Origin: Acinetobacter sp. N54.MGS-139 | GTDB taxonomy: Bacteria > Pseudomonadota > Gammaproteobacteria > Burkholderiales > Burkholderiaceae_F | DNA: 5,438 nt | Assembly: GCA_000980495.1 (NCBI GenBank) | Contig: LARN01000080.1 | Coordinates: 1 to 5,438 of the forward strand | Direction of reading: 5' to 3' | In this document: in pieces, positions 1 to 5,438 of the stretch | Numbering within the stretch: position 1 is the first letter of the stretch | Layout: each line of letters opens with the position of its first letter | Position numbers and translations under genes: made by a program | The notes under the pieces: generated by a model | Told to the model about the DNA's origin: nothing | Seen by the model: the letters and a program-made list of their open reading frames with translations, nothing else | Databases searched by the model: none

Positions 1-1334
1 CTTCCATTGCAAACGTCGTGACGACCGGAACGTTTACGATTCCCCTGATGAAGCGTCTCGGTTATCCGGCTACCAAAGCCGCAGCCATTGAAGTTGCTTC
101 TTCCGTGAACGGCCAGTTAGCTCCTCCGGTTATGGGTGCTGCCGCCTTCATCATTGCCGAATATGTCAACGTCCCTTATGTTGAAGTGGCAAAGGCCGCT
201 GCCATTCCTGCGTTTGCTTCCTACATCGCTTTGCTGTGGATTACCCATATCGAAGCCTGTAAGCTGGGTCTGAAAGGACTTCCCAAGAAGGAACTGCCGA
301 AGTTCTTCGTGGAACTTAAAAACGGTCTTCATTATTTAATTCCGCTTGCTGTTCTCATTTGGGAACTGGTAGTGGAAATGCACTCCGCTGAACTCTCCGT
401 TTTCCGCGCCATTATTGTGCTCGCCATCATCATGGTTCTCCAGCCGGTTGCGATCGCTACAGTTCATGACGCAGATCTCTGGGCAGCGTTCAAATTCGGC
501 ATTAAGAACACACTGAACTCCATGGCCGCCGGTGCTAACAATATGGCCGGTGTCGCTCTGGCAACCGCCTCCGCAGGCATCATCGTCGGCTGCGTCTCTT
601 TAGGTTTAGGTCAGCAGATCACGTCCTTCGTCGAAGCGCTTTCCATGGGCAACATCTTCCTGATGATCATCATTACCGCAGTTGCCAGTCTGCTTCTGGG
701 TATGGGTCTACCGACAACAGCTAACTACATCATCATGGCCTCTCTAACAGCCCCTGTGATCGTAACCTTGGCTACCGGACTGACTCTGCATGGTCAGGAA
801 ATTGCGATTCCGCTGATCGCTGCTCATCTGTTCTGCCTGTACTTCGGTATCCTGGCTGACGATACACCTCCGGTCGGCTTGGCAGCTTACGCAGGTGCTG
901 CGATTGCAAAGGCGAACCCGATTTCCGTCGGCGTCCAGGGCTTCCTCTACGATATTCGTACAGCCATCATCCCGGTATTCTTCCTCTTCAATTCCGACAT
1001 TCTTCTGATCGGTATTGAATCTCTGCCGGTGAGCCTGATGATCTTTGCAATGACAGGCTTGGGTATGGTTGCGGTCTCCTCCGCGATCCAGGGCTGGCTG
1101 ATCGATAAGGTCAATATCCTTGAAAGACTTATCCTTGTTGCTGCTACTGTCGTTCTGATGTTCCCCGCTCTCATTTCCGGCTACGTCCTTCCGTATGAAC
1201 AGCGTTGGTGGGGCTACCTTGTCGGTATCGCGCTCTTCGGTATTGCTTTCCTCTCTCAGAAAGTACGCTACGGCGCTAAGAAAAAGAACACGGCTGCAGC
1301 GGCCGAAACCGATGAGGAGTTAGCCGTTTCATAG
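1..1334 (+). CDS. Fused TRAP transporter permease (DctQM-type 4TM/12TM fusion), C-terminal part
   Basis: This is the large membrane subunit of a tripartite ATP-independent periplasmic (TRAP) transporter of the fused small-plus-large permease type, which works with a periplasmic TAXI-type binding protein to drive uptake with an ion gradient. The reading frame is open from base 3, so the gene is cut by the window edge; the GTG at 18 is internal, because the codons before it (SIANV) continue the family motif. About 443 residues are visible against roughly 640-720 or more in full-length relatives (from memory). Numbering from base 3, the family signatures are VVTTGTFTIPLMKR (about 5-18), PPVMGAAAFIIAE (about 41-53), GMGLPTTANYI (233-243) and ADDTPPVGLAAY (285-296). 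About ten hydrophobic segments can be seen, and the tail is lysine-rich, then acidic. No binding-protein gene lies in the window, so the substrate cannot be named. A hairpin terminator follows closely. The family call is very secure; the substrate is unknown. Confidence 0.95.
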   Translation, partial: SIANVVTTGTFTIPLMKRLGYPATKAAAIEVASSVNGQLAPPVMGAAAFIIAEYVNVPYVEVAKAAAIPAFASYIALLWITHIEACKLGLKGLPKKELPKFFVELKNGLHYLIPLAVLIWELVVEMHSAELSVFRAIIVLAIIMVLQPVAIATVHDADLWAAFKFGIKNTLNSMAAGANNMAGVALATASAGIIVGCVSLGLGQQITSFVEALSMGNIFLMIIITAVASLLLGMGLPTTANYIIMASLTAPVIVTLATGLTLHGQEIAIPLIAAHLFCLYFGILADDTPPVGLAAYAGAAIAKANPISVGVQGFLYDIRTAIIPVFFLFNSDILLIGIESLPVSLMIFAMTGLGMVAVSSAIQGWLIDKVNILERLILVAATVVLMFPALISGYVLPYEQRWWGYLVGIALFGIAFLSQKVRYGAKKKNTAAAAETDEELAVS

Positions 1335-1374
1335 AATTTCCTAGTGTTCATTCGACCTTGTCCGTCGAATATTT

Positions 1375-1407
1375 GGCCGCGGATCCCCTTCACCGCGGTC
1401 TTTTTTT
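1375..1407 (+). terminator. Rho-independent terminator of the TRAP permease gene
   Basis: An 8-bp stem pairs 1375-1382 (GGCCGCGG) with 1393-1400 (CCGCGGTC), including one G-U pair. It has a 10-base loop and is followed directly by seven T residues (1401-1407). It lies about 40 bases after the permease stop codon and reads correctly only on the plus strand. Confidence 0.85.
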
Positions 1408-1435
1408 ATCTTCAGCCGGCCGAGACGAAGCAAAG

Positions 1436-1469
1436 AAAAATCCCGAGCCTCTTGCAAAGCTCGGGATTT
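1436..1469 (-). terminator. Rho-independent terminator of the aminotransferase gene
   Basis: A perfect 11-bp stem pairs 1438-1448 with 1459-1469 around a 10-base loop (core TCCCGAGC / GCTCGGGA). On the minus strand the stem runs into a T tract (complement of 1436-1440). It starts 25 bases past the aminotransferase stop codon. Together with the neighbouring plus-strand terminator it insulates the two convergent genes. Confidence 0.85.
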
Positions 1470-1493
1470 GCGTTAAACCGCTAAATCAAGCGA

Positions 1494-2636
1494 TTAGACC
1501 CAGCCTTTCTGGCGGAATTCTTTGAGTTTTTCTACAAAGTAACGCATTTCAGCAGGTGTACCGAGAGAAATACGGCACCACTGAACAGCAGGCGGGAAGG
1601 GACGGCCGACGAGAATGTGTTCGGCTTTCATTCTGTCTGCAAAGGGTTTCAGCGGAGCTTTCAGATCAATGAAAACGAAATTGGTCTGGCTCGGCAGATA
1701 AGGAATGTTGAGTTCCTTTAGAGCCTTGTAGAGGATCTCACGAGCTTCGTCATTGCTTTCCTTGGATTCTTTTAAGAATTCCTTGTCGTTGAGTTCGCTC
1801 AGCGCGGCAGCCAGGGTTGTCTGGTTCATCATGACTTCGTAGGCGACATGGTCACGAATCTTATTGATAACCTTAACGTCGCCGACGGCATAGCCCAAAC
1901 GCATACCGGCCATTGCGAAGATCTTGGAGAAGGTCTTCAGGACGACCAAGTTGTCAAAGCCCTGACGGACGAGTTCACAGCAGGACTTAAAGGACGGATC
2001 GTTGACGAACTCGGCATAGGCCTCGTCGAGAATGAAGAAGGTATTCTTCGGCTGAGATTTGATCCAGTTGAAGATTTCGTTGCTGTCGGCAATCGTAGAG
2101 GTCGGGTTGTTCGGGTTGACGAGATAAACCAGAACGCGGTGTTTCTTAGCCTCGGCGGCTGCTACTTTGCGCAGAGCGGCAAGGTCGATGCTCCAATCGG
2201 GACCCATCTTGACGTTCTTAACGAGGATGTTATTGCGTTTGGCAACATCGGCACCGTCGCCGTAAGTCAGCTCAGGCTGAACCAAAACCGTGTTCTTTGT
2301 TGCTTCGGCTTCAATGGTGGCGCGAATGGCTTCAGCGGAACCGTGTGTCAGAAGCACTTCATCAGGTTTGACGTCCATGAATTTAGCCAAATCTTTTTTG
2401 AAGGCGATGACCTGGGCGAAGGGATAGCGAGAGCCGTACATAGCAGCTTTGGCGATGGCTTCTTTGGCTTTTTCGCTCATGCCCAGCGGGTTTTCGTTAA
2501 AGCACAGCAGCATGGGTTTCTGAGCCGTGGGTTCGACAAACTTCGGCTGAGCAGCGACAGCGGCTGTTGTTCCGAGGGAAGAGAGAGCAGCTCCGGCGCC
2601 GACCAGACGGAAGAGTTGTCTGCGATTCAGGGTCAT
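1494..2636 (-). CDS. Tat-exported PLP-dependent aminotransferase, HisC-like (fold type I)
   Basis: This is a 380-residue aminotransferase of the histidinol-phosphate/aspartate class I/II family. Expected residues are present: NENP (47-50), GSAEAI (99-104), NPNNPT (174-179) with the cofactor-contacting Asn177, Asp204 and Tyr207 in DEAY, the Schiff-base Lys238 in TFSKIF, Arg246, and Arg355 in CRISLGTP, which normally binds the substrate carboxylate. The first 30 residues form a twin-arginine signal: NRRQLFR at 4-10, a hydrophobic stretch at 11-28 and an Ala-rich cleavage region near 26-30. The product is therefore predicted to be exported folded, with its cofactor, to the periplasm, unlike the cytosolic HisC of histidine synthesis. 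No his gene is nearby, so hisC is not assigned. The start is supported by AGGAG at 2644-2648, 7 bases before the ATG, and by the signal peptide itself. The usual Gly of NPTG is Ser180. The family and export calls are strong; the reaction and substrate are unknown. Confidence 0.9.
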   Translation of the reverse strand: MTLNRRQLFRLVGAGAALSSLGTTAAVAAQPKFVEPTAQKPMLLCFNENPLGMSEKAKEAIAKAAMYGSRYPFAQVIAFKKDLAKFMDVKPDEVLLTHGSAEAIRATIEAEATKNTVLVQPELTYGDGADVAKRNNILVKNVKMGPDWSIDLAALRKVAAAEAKKHRVLVYLVNPNNPTSTIADSNEIFNWIKSQPKNTFFILDEAYAEFVNDPSFKSCCELVRQGFDNLVVLKTFSKIFAMAGMRLGYAVGDVKVINKIRDHVAYEVMMNQTTLAAALSELNDKEFLKESKESNDEAREILYKALKELNIPYLPSQTNFVFIDLKAPLKPFADRMKAEHILVGRPFPPAVQWCRISLGTPAEMRYFVEKLKEFRQKGWV

Positions 2637-2656
2637 GAAAAATCTCCTATGATGTT

Positions 2657-2684
2657 ATTAATAGTTACTGACAATTATTGTCAA
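2657..2684 (-). promoter_or_regulatory. Putative promoter of the exported aminotransferase gene
   Basis: On the minus strand a perfect TTGACA (complement of 2679-2684) is followed after 16 bases by ATTAAT (2657-2662), a 4/6 match to the -10 consensus. Transcription would start near 2650, leaving a very short leader that just includes the ribosome binding site at 2644-2648. The -35 is good, but the -10 is weak and the spacing short, so the call is tentative. Confidence 0.4.
2669..2683. promoter_or_regulatory. 15-base palindrome overlapping the -35: candidate operator
   Basis: TGACAATTATTGTCA is a perfect inverted repeat with 7-base arms around a central T. It overlaps five of the six bases of the TTGACA hexamer of the putative aminotransferase promoter, where a bound dimeric repressor would block RNA polymerase. 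The symmetry is seen directly; its role as an operator is inference. It only loosely resembles an FNR/CRP-family half-site (TTGAC), and no regulator gene lies in the window. Confidence 0.45.
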
Positions 2685-2903
2685 TTAATCGGCAGTACGG
2701 GGAAAATTTACTAGGAAATTCGCATGATTGGAATATCTTTTGCGGATTTTTGACCTGAAGAAAGAAAAAACCAGTGATTTGTTTGTTTCTATGGTTACGA
2801 CATAAGGTCAGCCACCTTCAGAGCTCTAATCCTCCAGGCTTTCCAGCAACCGGGAAAAAAGCAATCCGTCTCAGGAAGGAAAGCAATGTAGATTGAATGT
2901 TCG

Positions 2904-3587
2904 TCAAATGTTGTTATTTTTGGTAGGGACTGTTTCGCTTGGTTGAGTCAGGCAATCGTCAAAACCTCGAACTAAATCATCCGACGAAACACCAAGTAGT
3001 GATCCTTGCGAGAGGCGCTTTAGGTCCGTTAAATGGTTTAAATCGTTGAGAAGGCATGTCTGTCTGAAGTCAGTAACGCCAGTTATGAGTAAAAACCGAA
3101 AAGCCCCGTCATTGGATTTCAAAAGCGCGTAGAACTCAGACAAGACGTATCCGACATCTCGGTATAACTTTTCATTGCTCATGCTATAAGTTAGCGGGAA
3201 GTCGTAATCAACGATGAGGAGAACCAAAGTGCAGGGAGGAATTGTCTTTAACCATCGAGACAGCTGGCTAAAAACCGATGTTCCTTCCTTGTCATAGGAG
3301 AAGCCAACCGACCTGAAGCTATCAATCAAAAAATCAGTTAAAGCCTTGCGGAACTCAAAGATCCCGGAGGACGGTTTGAGATTGGAAAAATCCAGCCGAA
3401 CAACTTTGTAGTTCTGTTTATCTATCCGCAAATTCTCGACTGCAAAGTCTCCAGATGCTTTAAGACCGTTCTTGAACAAAATTTTCAAGGCGGAAGTCAA
3501 AAAAGAATTTCCGGATTCTTGTGAAAAAGAGAGGAACCATCTCGCGGGATAGCTAGCCAGTTTGTTAAGGATGTCTGTCTTATCCAT
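2904..3587 (-). CDS. Short, degenerate AAA-ATPase-like family protein, probably without ATPase activity
   Basis: This is a 227-residue protein that I relate by motif to the AAA-ATPase-like family (usually about 500 residues, often ending in a PD-(D/E)XK nuclease-like domain) that is multicopy in many gut bacteria. Residues 18-39 align without gaps to the family P-loop region (FLxRPRRFGKSLLxSTLKALF), but RPRRFGKS reads FSQESGNS, with Asn27 replacing the ATP-binding lysine. VVRLDFSNL (62-70) is conserved. The Walker B stretch IVDYDFPLT (125-133) stands where IDEYDxPLT is usual. ITGVTDF (168-174) and LNHLTDL (183-189) match the family. The protein ends near 227 with a polar tail, so the nuclease part is absent. 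The start has GAGGTG at 3591-3596 ahead of the ATG, but full-length relatives begin earlier, before the VDKT motif that MDKT (1-4) matches. Four sampled 60-base lines give about 37-47% GC against 50-57% for the neighbours. No signal peptide or membrane segment is visible. It is either a decaying gene or a pseudo-enzyme; its function is unknown. Confidence 0.7.
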   Translation of the reverse strand: MDKTDILNKLASYPARWFLSFSQESGNSFLTSALKILFKNGLKASGDFAVENLRIDKQNYKVVRLDFSNLKPSSGIFEFRKALTDFLIDSFRSVGFSYDKEGTSVFSQLSRWLKTIPPCTLVLLIVDYDFPLTYSMSNEKLYRDVGYVLSEFYALLKSNDGAFRFLLITGVTDFRQTCLLNDLNHLTDLKRLSQGSLLGVSSDDLVRGFDDCLTQPSETVPTKNNNI

Positions 3588-3626
3588 TCACACCTCATCT
3601 AATTTTGTCTTAGAGAACGGAAGGGC
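3588..3626 (-). pseudogene. Possible stranded N-terminal remnant of the ATPase-like gene
   Basis: Reading upstream of the ATG at 3587 in the same frame gives ALPFSKTKLDEV followed by TGA and then MDKT. Members of this family, as I remember them, begin with an LPxG...F..(I/L)....GYxYVDKT type stretch. LPF...KLDEV therefore looks like that start with several residues lost and a stop codon just before the present ATG. The match is short and could be chance. If real, the annotated gene is the 5'-truncated remainder of a longer one, and its apparent ribosome binding site is derived from old coding sequence. Confidence 0.3.
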
Positions 3627-3736
3627 GGTATTGCAATGAAAAGAAGTTTCCGGCTTTTCTTGTTATCTCTTCGACAGTGTTCGTATTTAATGAATTTCGG
3701 AGGCCTGAAGACTTGAATCGCCAAATCGCGGCAGCT

Positions 3737-3759
3737 AAAACGGCATACAACCTATGCCG
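3737..3759 (-). terminator. Weak hairpin, possible backup terminator
   Basis: A 7-bp perfect stem pairs 3741-3747 (CGGCATA) with 3753-3759 (TATGCCG) around a 5-base loop. On the minus strand it is followed by TTTT (complement of 3737-3740). It lies about 25 bases beyond the stronger terminator of yggX, so it may act as a second stop or a structured transcript end. The short T run keeps confidence low. Confidence 0.4.
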
Positions 3760-3784
3760 ATCAATTTGATGGTTCAAGATATGC

Positions 3785-3815
3785 AAAAAGCCCGAAATTT
3801 GTACTTTCGAGCTTT
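3785..3815 (-). terminator. Rho-independent terminator of the argA-yggX unit
   Basis: On the minus strand an 11-bp stem pairs 3805-3815 with 3787-3797, with a single G-U pair, around a 7-base loop. It runs into five T residues (complement of 3785-3789). It begins about 20 bases past the yggX stop codon. Because of the wobble pair and the T tract it works best in the minus direction. Confidence 0.85.
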
Positions 3816-3835
3816 GGAGAGAAGGTCAAAAACAG

Positions 3836-4117
3836 TTATTCGGCTTTAGTTTCCGGAGCAACATAGCCTTCAGGGTGGGCCACGCCTTCGCCGAAGAAAT
3901 GAGCTTCGATCTGGTCCATCAGCCATTTGCGGGCTCTCGGATCAGCCATGGAAAGGCGGTTTTCGTTAACGATCATAGTCTGAAGATGCTTCCACTGTTC
4001 CCAAGCTTCTTTGGAAACATTATTGTAGATTTTCATGCCCAGGGCGCCGGGAAGAGGCGGGTAGTCCAGGCCTTCGGCTTCGCGGCCGAGTTTTACGCAG
4101 TTAACCATGTGTGCCAT
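3836..4117 (-). CDS. yggX: Fe(II)-trafficking / oxidative damage protection protein YggX
   Basis: This small cytosolic protein of the YggX family is linked in enterobacteria to iron handling and to protecting Fe-S clusters from oxidation. With the ATG at 4117 it has 93 residues, close to the usual 90. The sequence is typical: [18 protein letters not shown] (4-21) including the conserved Cys7, PGALG (23-27), [10 protein letters not shown] (33-42), INENRL-type VNENRL (50-55), ADPRARKWL (58-66) and FFG (74-76). The tail after 76 is a short, poorly conserved extension. An in-frame ATG at 4135 would add six residues, but AGGAGT lies between the two, 6 bases before the downstream ATG, so the shorter form is chosen. 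The argA stop codon is 66 bases upstream on the same strand and no terminator lies between them, so the genes are probably co-transcribed. A strong terminator follows. Identification is very secure; the exact iron-handling mechanism of the family is still debated. Confidence 0.96.
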   Translation of the reverse strand: MAHMVNCVKLGREAEGLDYPPLPGALGMKIYNNVSKEAWEQWKHLQTMIVNENRLSMADPRARKWLMDQIEAHFFGEGVAHPEGYVAPETKAE

Positions 4118-4123
4118 TGGTGT

Positions 4124-4129
4124 ACTCCT
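4124..4129 (-). promoter_or_regulatory. Ribosome binding site that fixes the yggX start
   Basis: AGGAGT on the minus strand sits 6 bases upstream of the ATG at 4117 and inside the stretch that the longer alternative start (4135) would translate. It also puts [10 protein letters not shown] at the N-terminus, as in family members. Confidence 0.85.
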
Positions 4130-4183
4130 AATCATTTATCTCAAAATTGTTTTTCAAGTCTACAAGCATTGGACGCCGCTGAC

Positions 4184-5438
4184 CTAAAGATCTTTTATGA
4201 AGATTTGTGAACGACGCTGCCAGTTATACAAACGCCGCTTTTCAATCGGCAAATCGTCAACGCCGGCAGGACGGAATCCGCGTTTTAAGAACCAGTGCAT
4301 AGTTCTTGTGGTCAGAACAAACAGGCGGTTTAATCCGGCTTTGCGAGCCTGGTTTTCAATGTGGCGAAGCAAACGCTCTCCGTCACCAAAACCCTGGTAG
4401 GCGACATCAACGGTCAGCGCAGCCATTTCTCCGAGTTTTTCCTCCGGGAACTGATAAAGCGCGGCACTGCCGTAAATGACGCCGTCGTGCTCGAGAACAG
4501 TGAAGTGCGAGATGTCGCGTTCAAGTTTCTCGCGGGGCCGTTTGACAAGGGTTCCGTCCTCTTCAAGCGGTTCCAGCAGTTTGATCAGGCCGGAGACGTC
4601 GTCAGAGGTCGCCTGGCGCAGAGACTCCAGATTTTCCATCGTCATCATCGTACCGACGCCGTCGTGAGTGAAGAGTTCGGCCAGAAGTCCGCCGTCCATT
4701 GCGTAAGGCACGATGTGAACGCGTTCGACGCCGTGTTCAAGAGCCTTCAAGGCAAACGTCAGGTTGTAGATATCCTCTTCGTCGACAAGCTTGTCGTTAA
4801 TGAACTCTCGAGCGTCTTCCGCGGTAAGTTCCGTGACCACTTCATCAAAGCGTCTGACACCGTCAACGTTGGTGAGCAGAATTAGCTTGTCAGCCTTAAG
4901 GGCGCCGGCAATGGAAGCCGCCAAATCTTCGCTCGTCAGATTGAAAGCTTCGCCCGTCGGAGAGAAACCGAGCGGCGAAATCAAAACGATCCTTCCTCCG
5001 TCGAGTTCCCGATGAATCGCTTCGCTGTCAACCTTGCGAACGACGCCGGTGAACTTAAAGTCCACGCCGTCGATGATGCCTAAAGGACGGGCAATCACGA
5101 AGTTTCCGCTGACGACTCGGCATTGGCTGTGGGCCATCGGAGTGTTCGGTAAGCCCTGAGAGAAGGCGGCTTCAATATCGAGGCGCGCTTCACCTGCCGC
5201 TTCTTTGACGCAGACGAGCGCATCGGCGGTCGTCACGCGAATGCCGTTGACGTACTGAGACTCGATGGCTTTGAGCGACATCAGCTCTTCCACTTGGGGC
5301 CGAACGCCGTAAACCAGGACGATTCGTGCGCCGATCGCAGAGATCATGCTGATGTCAGCAATCAAGCTGGAAAAATGTTCTTGAAGGATGGTTTCTCCGG
5401 CGAGATCGATGACGATCGTTTTGCCGCGAATGGAATGA
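4184..5438 (-). CDS. argA: Amino-acid N-acetyltransferase (N-acetylglutamate synthase), 5' end outside window
   Basis: This is classical ArgA, which transfers acetyl from acetyl-CoA to L-glutamate in the cytosol, the first step of arginine synthesis. The frame is open to the window edge (first full codon ends at 5437), so TTG at 5365 is not the start; HSIRGKTIVIDLAGE upstream is standard N-terminal ArgA sequence. About 417 residues are visible of roughly 440-460. The amino-acid-kinase-like domain fills the first part, with VLVYGVRPQVEE (about 40-51), GNFVIARPLG and IDGVDFKFTGVVRKVD (111-137), and ISPLGFSPTGEAFNLTSEDLA (153-173). A C-terminal GNAT domain follows, with the acetyl-CoA loop QGFGDGERLL (348-357) and the strongly conserved FVLTTRTMHWFLKRGF (373-388) and LYNWQRRSQIFIKDL end. 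The kinase-like domain is where arginine feedback inhibition acts in this family; the promoter is out of view. It lies upstream of yggX on the same strand. No defect is visible. Confidence 0.96.
   Translation of the reverse strand, partial: HSIRGKTIVIDLAGETILQEHFSSLIADISMISAIGARIVLVYGVRPQVEELMSLKAIESQYVNGIRVTTADALVCVKEAAGEARLDIEAAFSQGLPNTPMAHSQCRVVSGNFVIARPLGIIDGVDFKFTGVVRKVDSEAIHRELDGGRIVLISPLGFSPTGEAFNLTSEDLAASIAGALKADKLILLTNVDGVRRFDEVVTELTAEDAREFINDKLVDEEDIYNLTFALKALEHGVERVHIVPYAMDGGLLAELFTHDGVGTMMTMENLESLRQATSDDVSGLIKLLEPLEEDGTLVKRPREKLERDISHFTVLEHDGVIYGSAALYQFPEEKLGEMAALTVDVAYQGFGDGERLLRHIENQARKAGLNRLFVLTTRTMHWFLKRGFRPAGVDDLPIEKRRLYNWQRRSQIFIKDL

Noticed and set aside
2669..2684. FNR-type box reading of the palindrome
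   Set aside because: Only the TTGAC half-site fits; the spacing and second half do not match TTGAT-N4-ATCAA, so no regulator is named.
1848..2714. Long plus-strand open frame of 288 codons
   Set aside because: It lies antisense to the aminotransferase gene, whose family motifs are unmistakable. The plus-strand product has no recognisable motifs and no convincing start context.
2791..2903. Continuation of the ATPase-like gene beyond its stop codon
   Set aside because: None of the three frames shows a stretch that I can match with confidence to the missing C-terminal part; the short resemblances are within chance.
3600..3700. Promoter for the ATPase-like gene (for example TTGCAA, 18 bases, TAAGAC)
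   Set aside because: The match to the -10 consensus is poor (3/6), and similar weak hits are expected by chance in AT-rich sequence.
4118..4135. Six-codon N-terminal extension of yggX from the ATG at 4135
   Set aside because: The ribosome binding site AGGAGT lies inside this stretch and serves the ATG at 4117.
3875..4210. Plus-strand open frame of 111 codons across yggX and the argA end
   Set aside because: It is antisense to the highly conserved YggX coding sequence and runs through the intergenic gap.
4361..4885. Plus-strand open frame of 174 codons
   Set aside because: It is the antisense shadow of argA, without recognisable motifs.
5363..5365. TTG as the start codon of argA
   Set aside because: The frame continues open to the window edge with typical ArgA sequence before it.

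Overview
The window looks like chromosome of a Burkholderiales-type betaproteobacterium, plausibly a gut member of the Sutterellaceae. The grounds are an argA-yggX pair with typical betaproteobacterial sequence, a fused TRAP permease, and a Tat-exported aminotransferase in a genome of moderate GC. The family-level placement is inference from remembered gene style, not a database match. There are five protein-coding genes, two of them cut by the window edges. No RNA gene, CRISPR array, insertion sequence or origin was seen.

Layout. Bases 1-1334 (+) hold the C-terminal part of a fused TRAP-type transporter permease, closed by a hairpin terminator. It converges on a minus-strand gene (1494-2636) with its own terminator, which encodes a HisC-like PLP aminotransferase carrying a twin-arginine export signal. 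Upstream of that gene is a short AT-rich region with a 15-base palindrome overlapping a perfect -35 hexamer. Next is a solitary minus-strand gene (2904-3587), poorer in GC, for a shortened and degenerate member of the AAA-ATPase-like family found in large numbers in gut bacteria. Its Walker A lysine and first Walker B acid are replaced, it has no C-terminal nuclease part, and a possible remnant of the family's N-terminus lies in frame behind a stop codon. Bases 3836-5438 (-) hold yggX (Fe(II)-trafficking and oxidative damage protection) and, upstream of it, argA (N-acetylglutamate synthase, 5' end outside the window). The two look like one transcription unit, ended by an 11-bp hairpin terminator.

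How they relate. argA (first step of arginine synthesis) and yggX are probably co-transcribed. The permease and the aminotransferase are convergent and separately terminated, so a shared pathway is only a possibility. I see no convincing new multi-gene system. The items most worth a second look are the exported aminotransferase with its palindromic control region and the decayed or repurposed ATPase relative.
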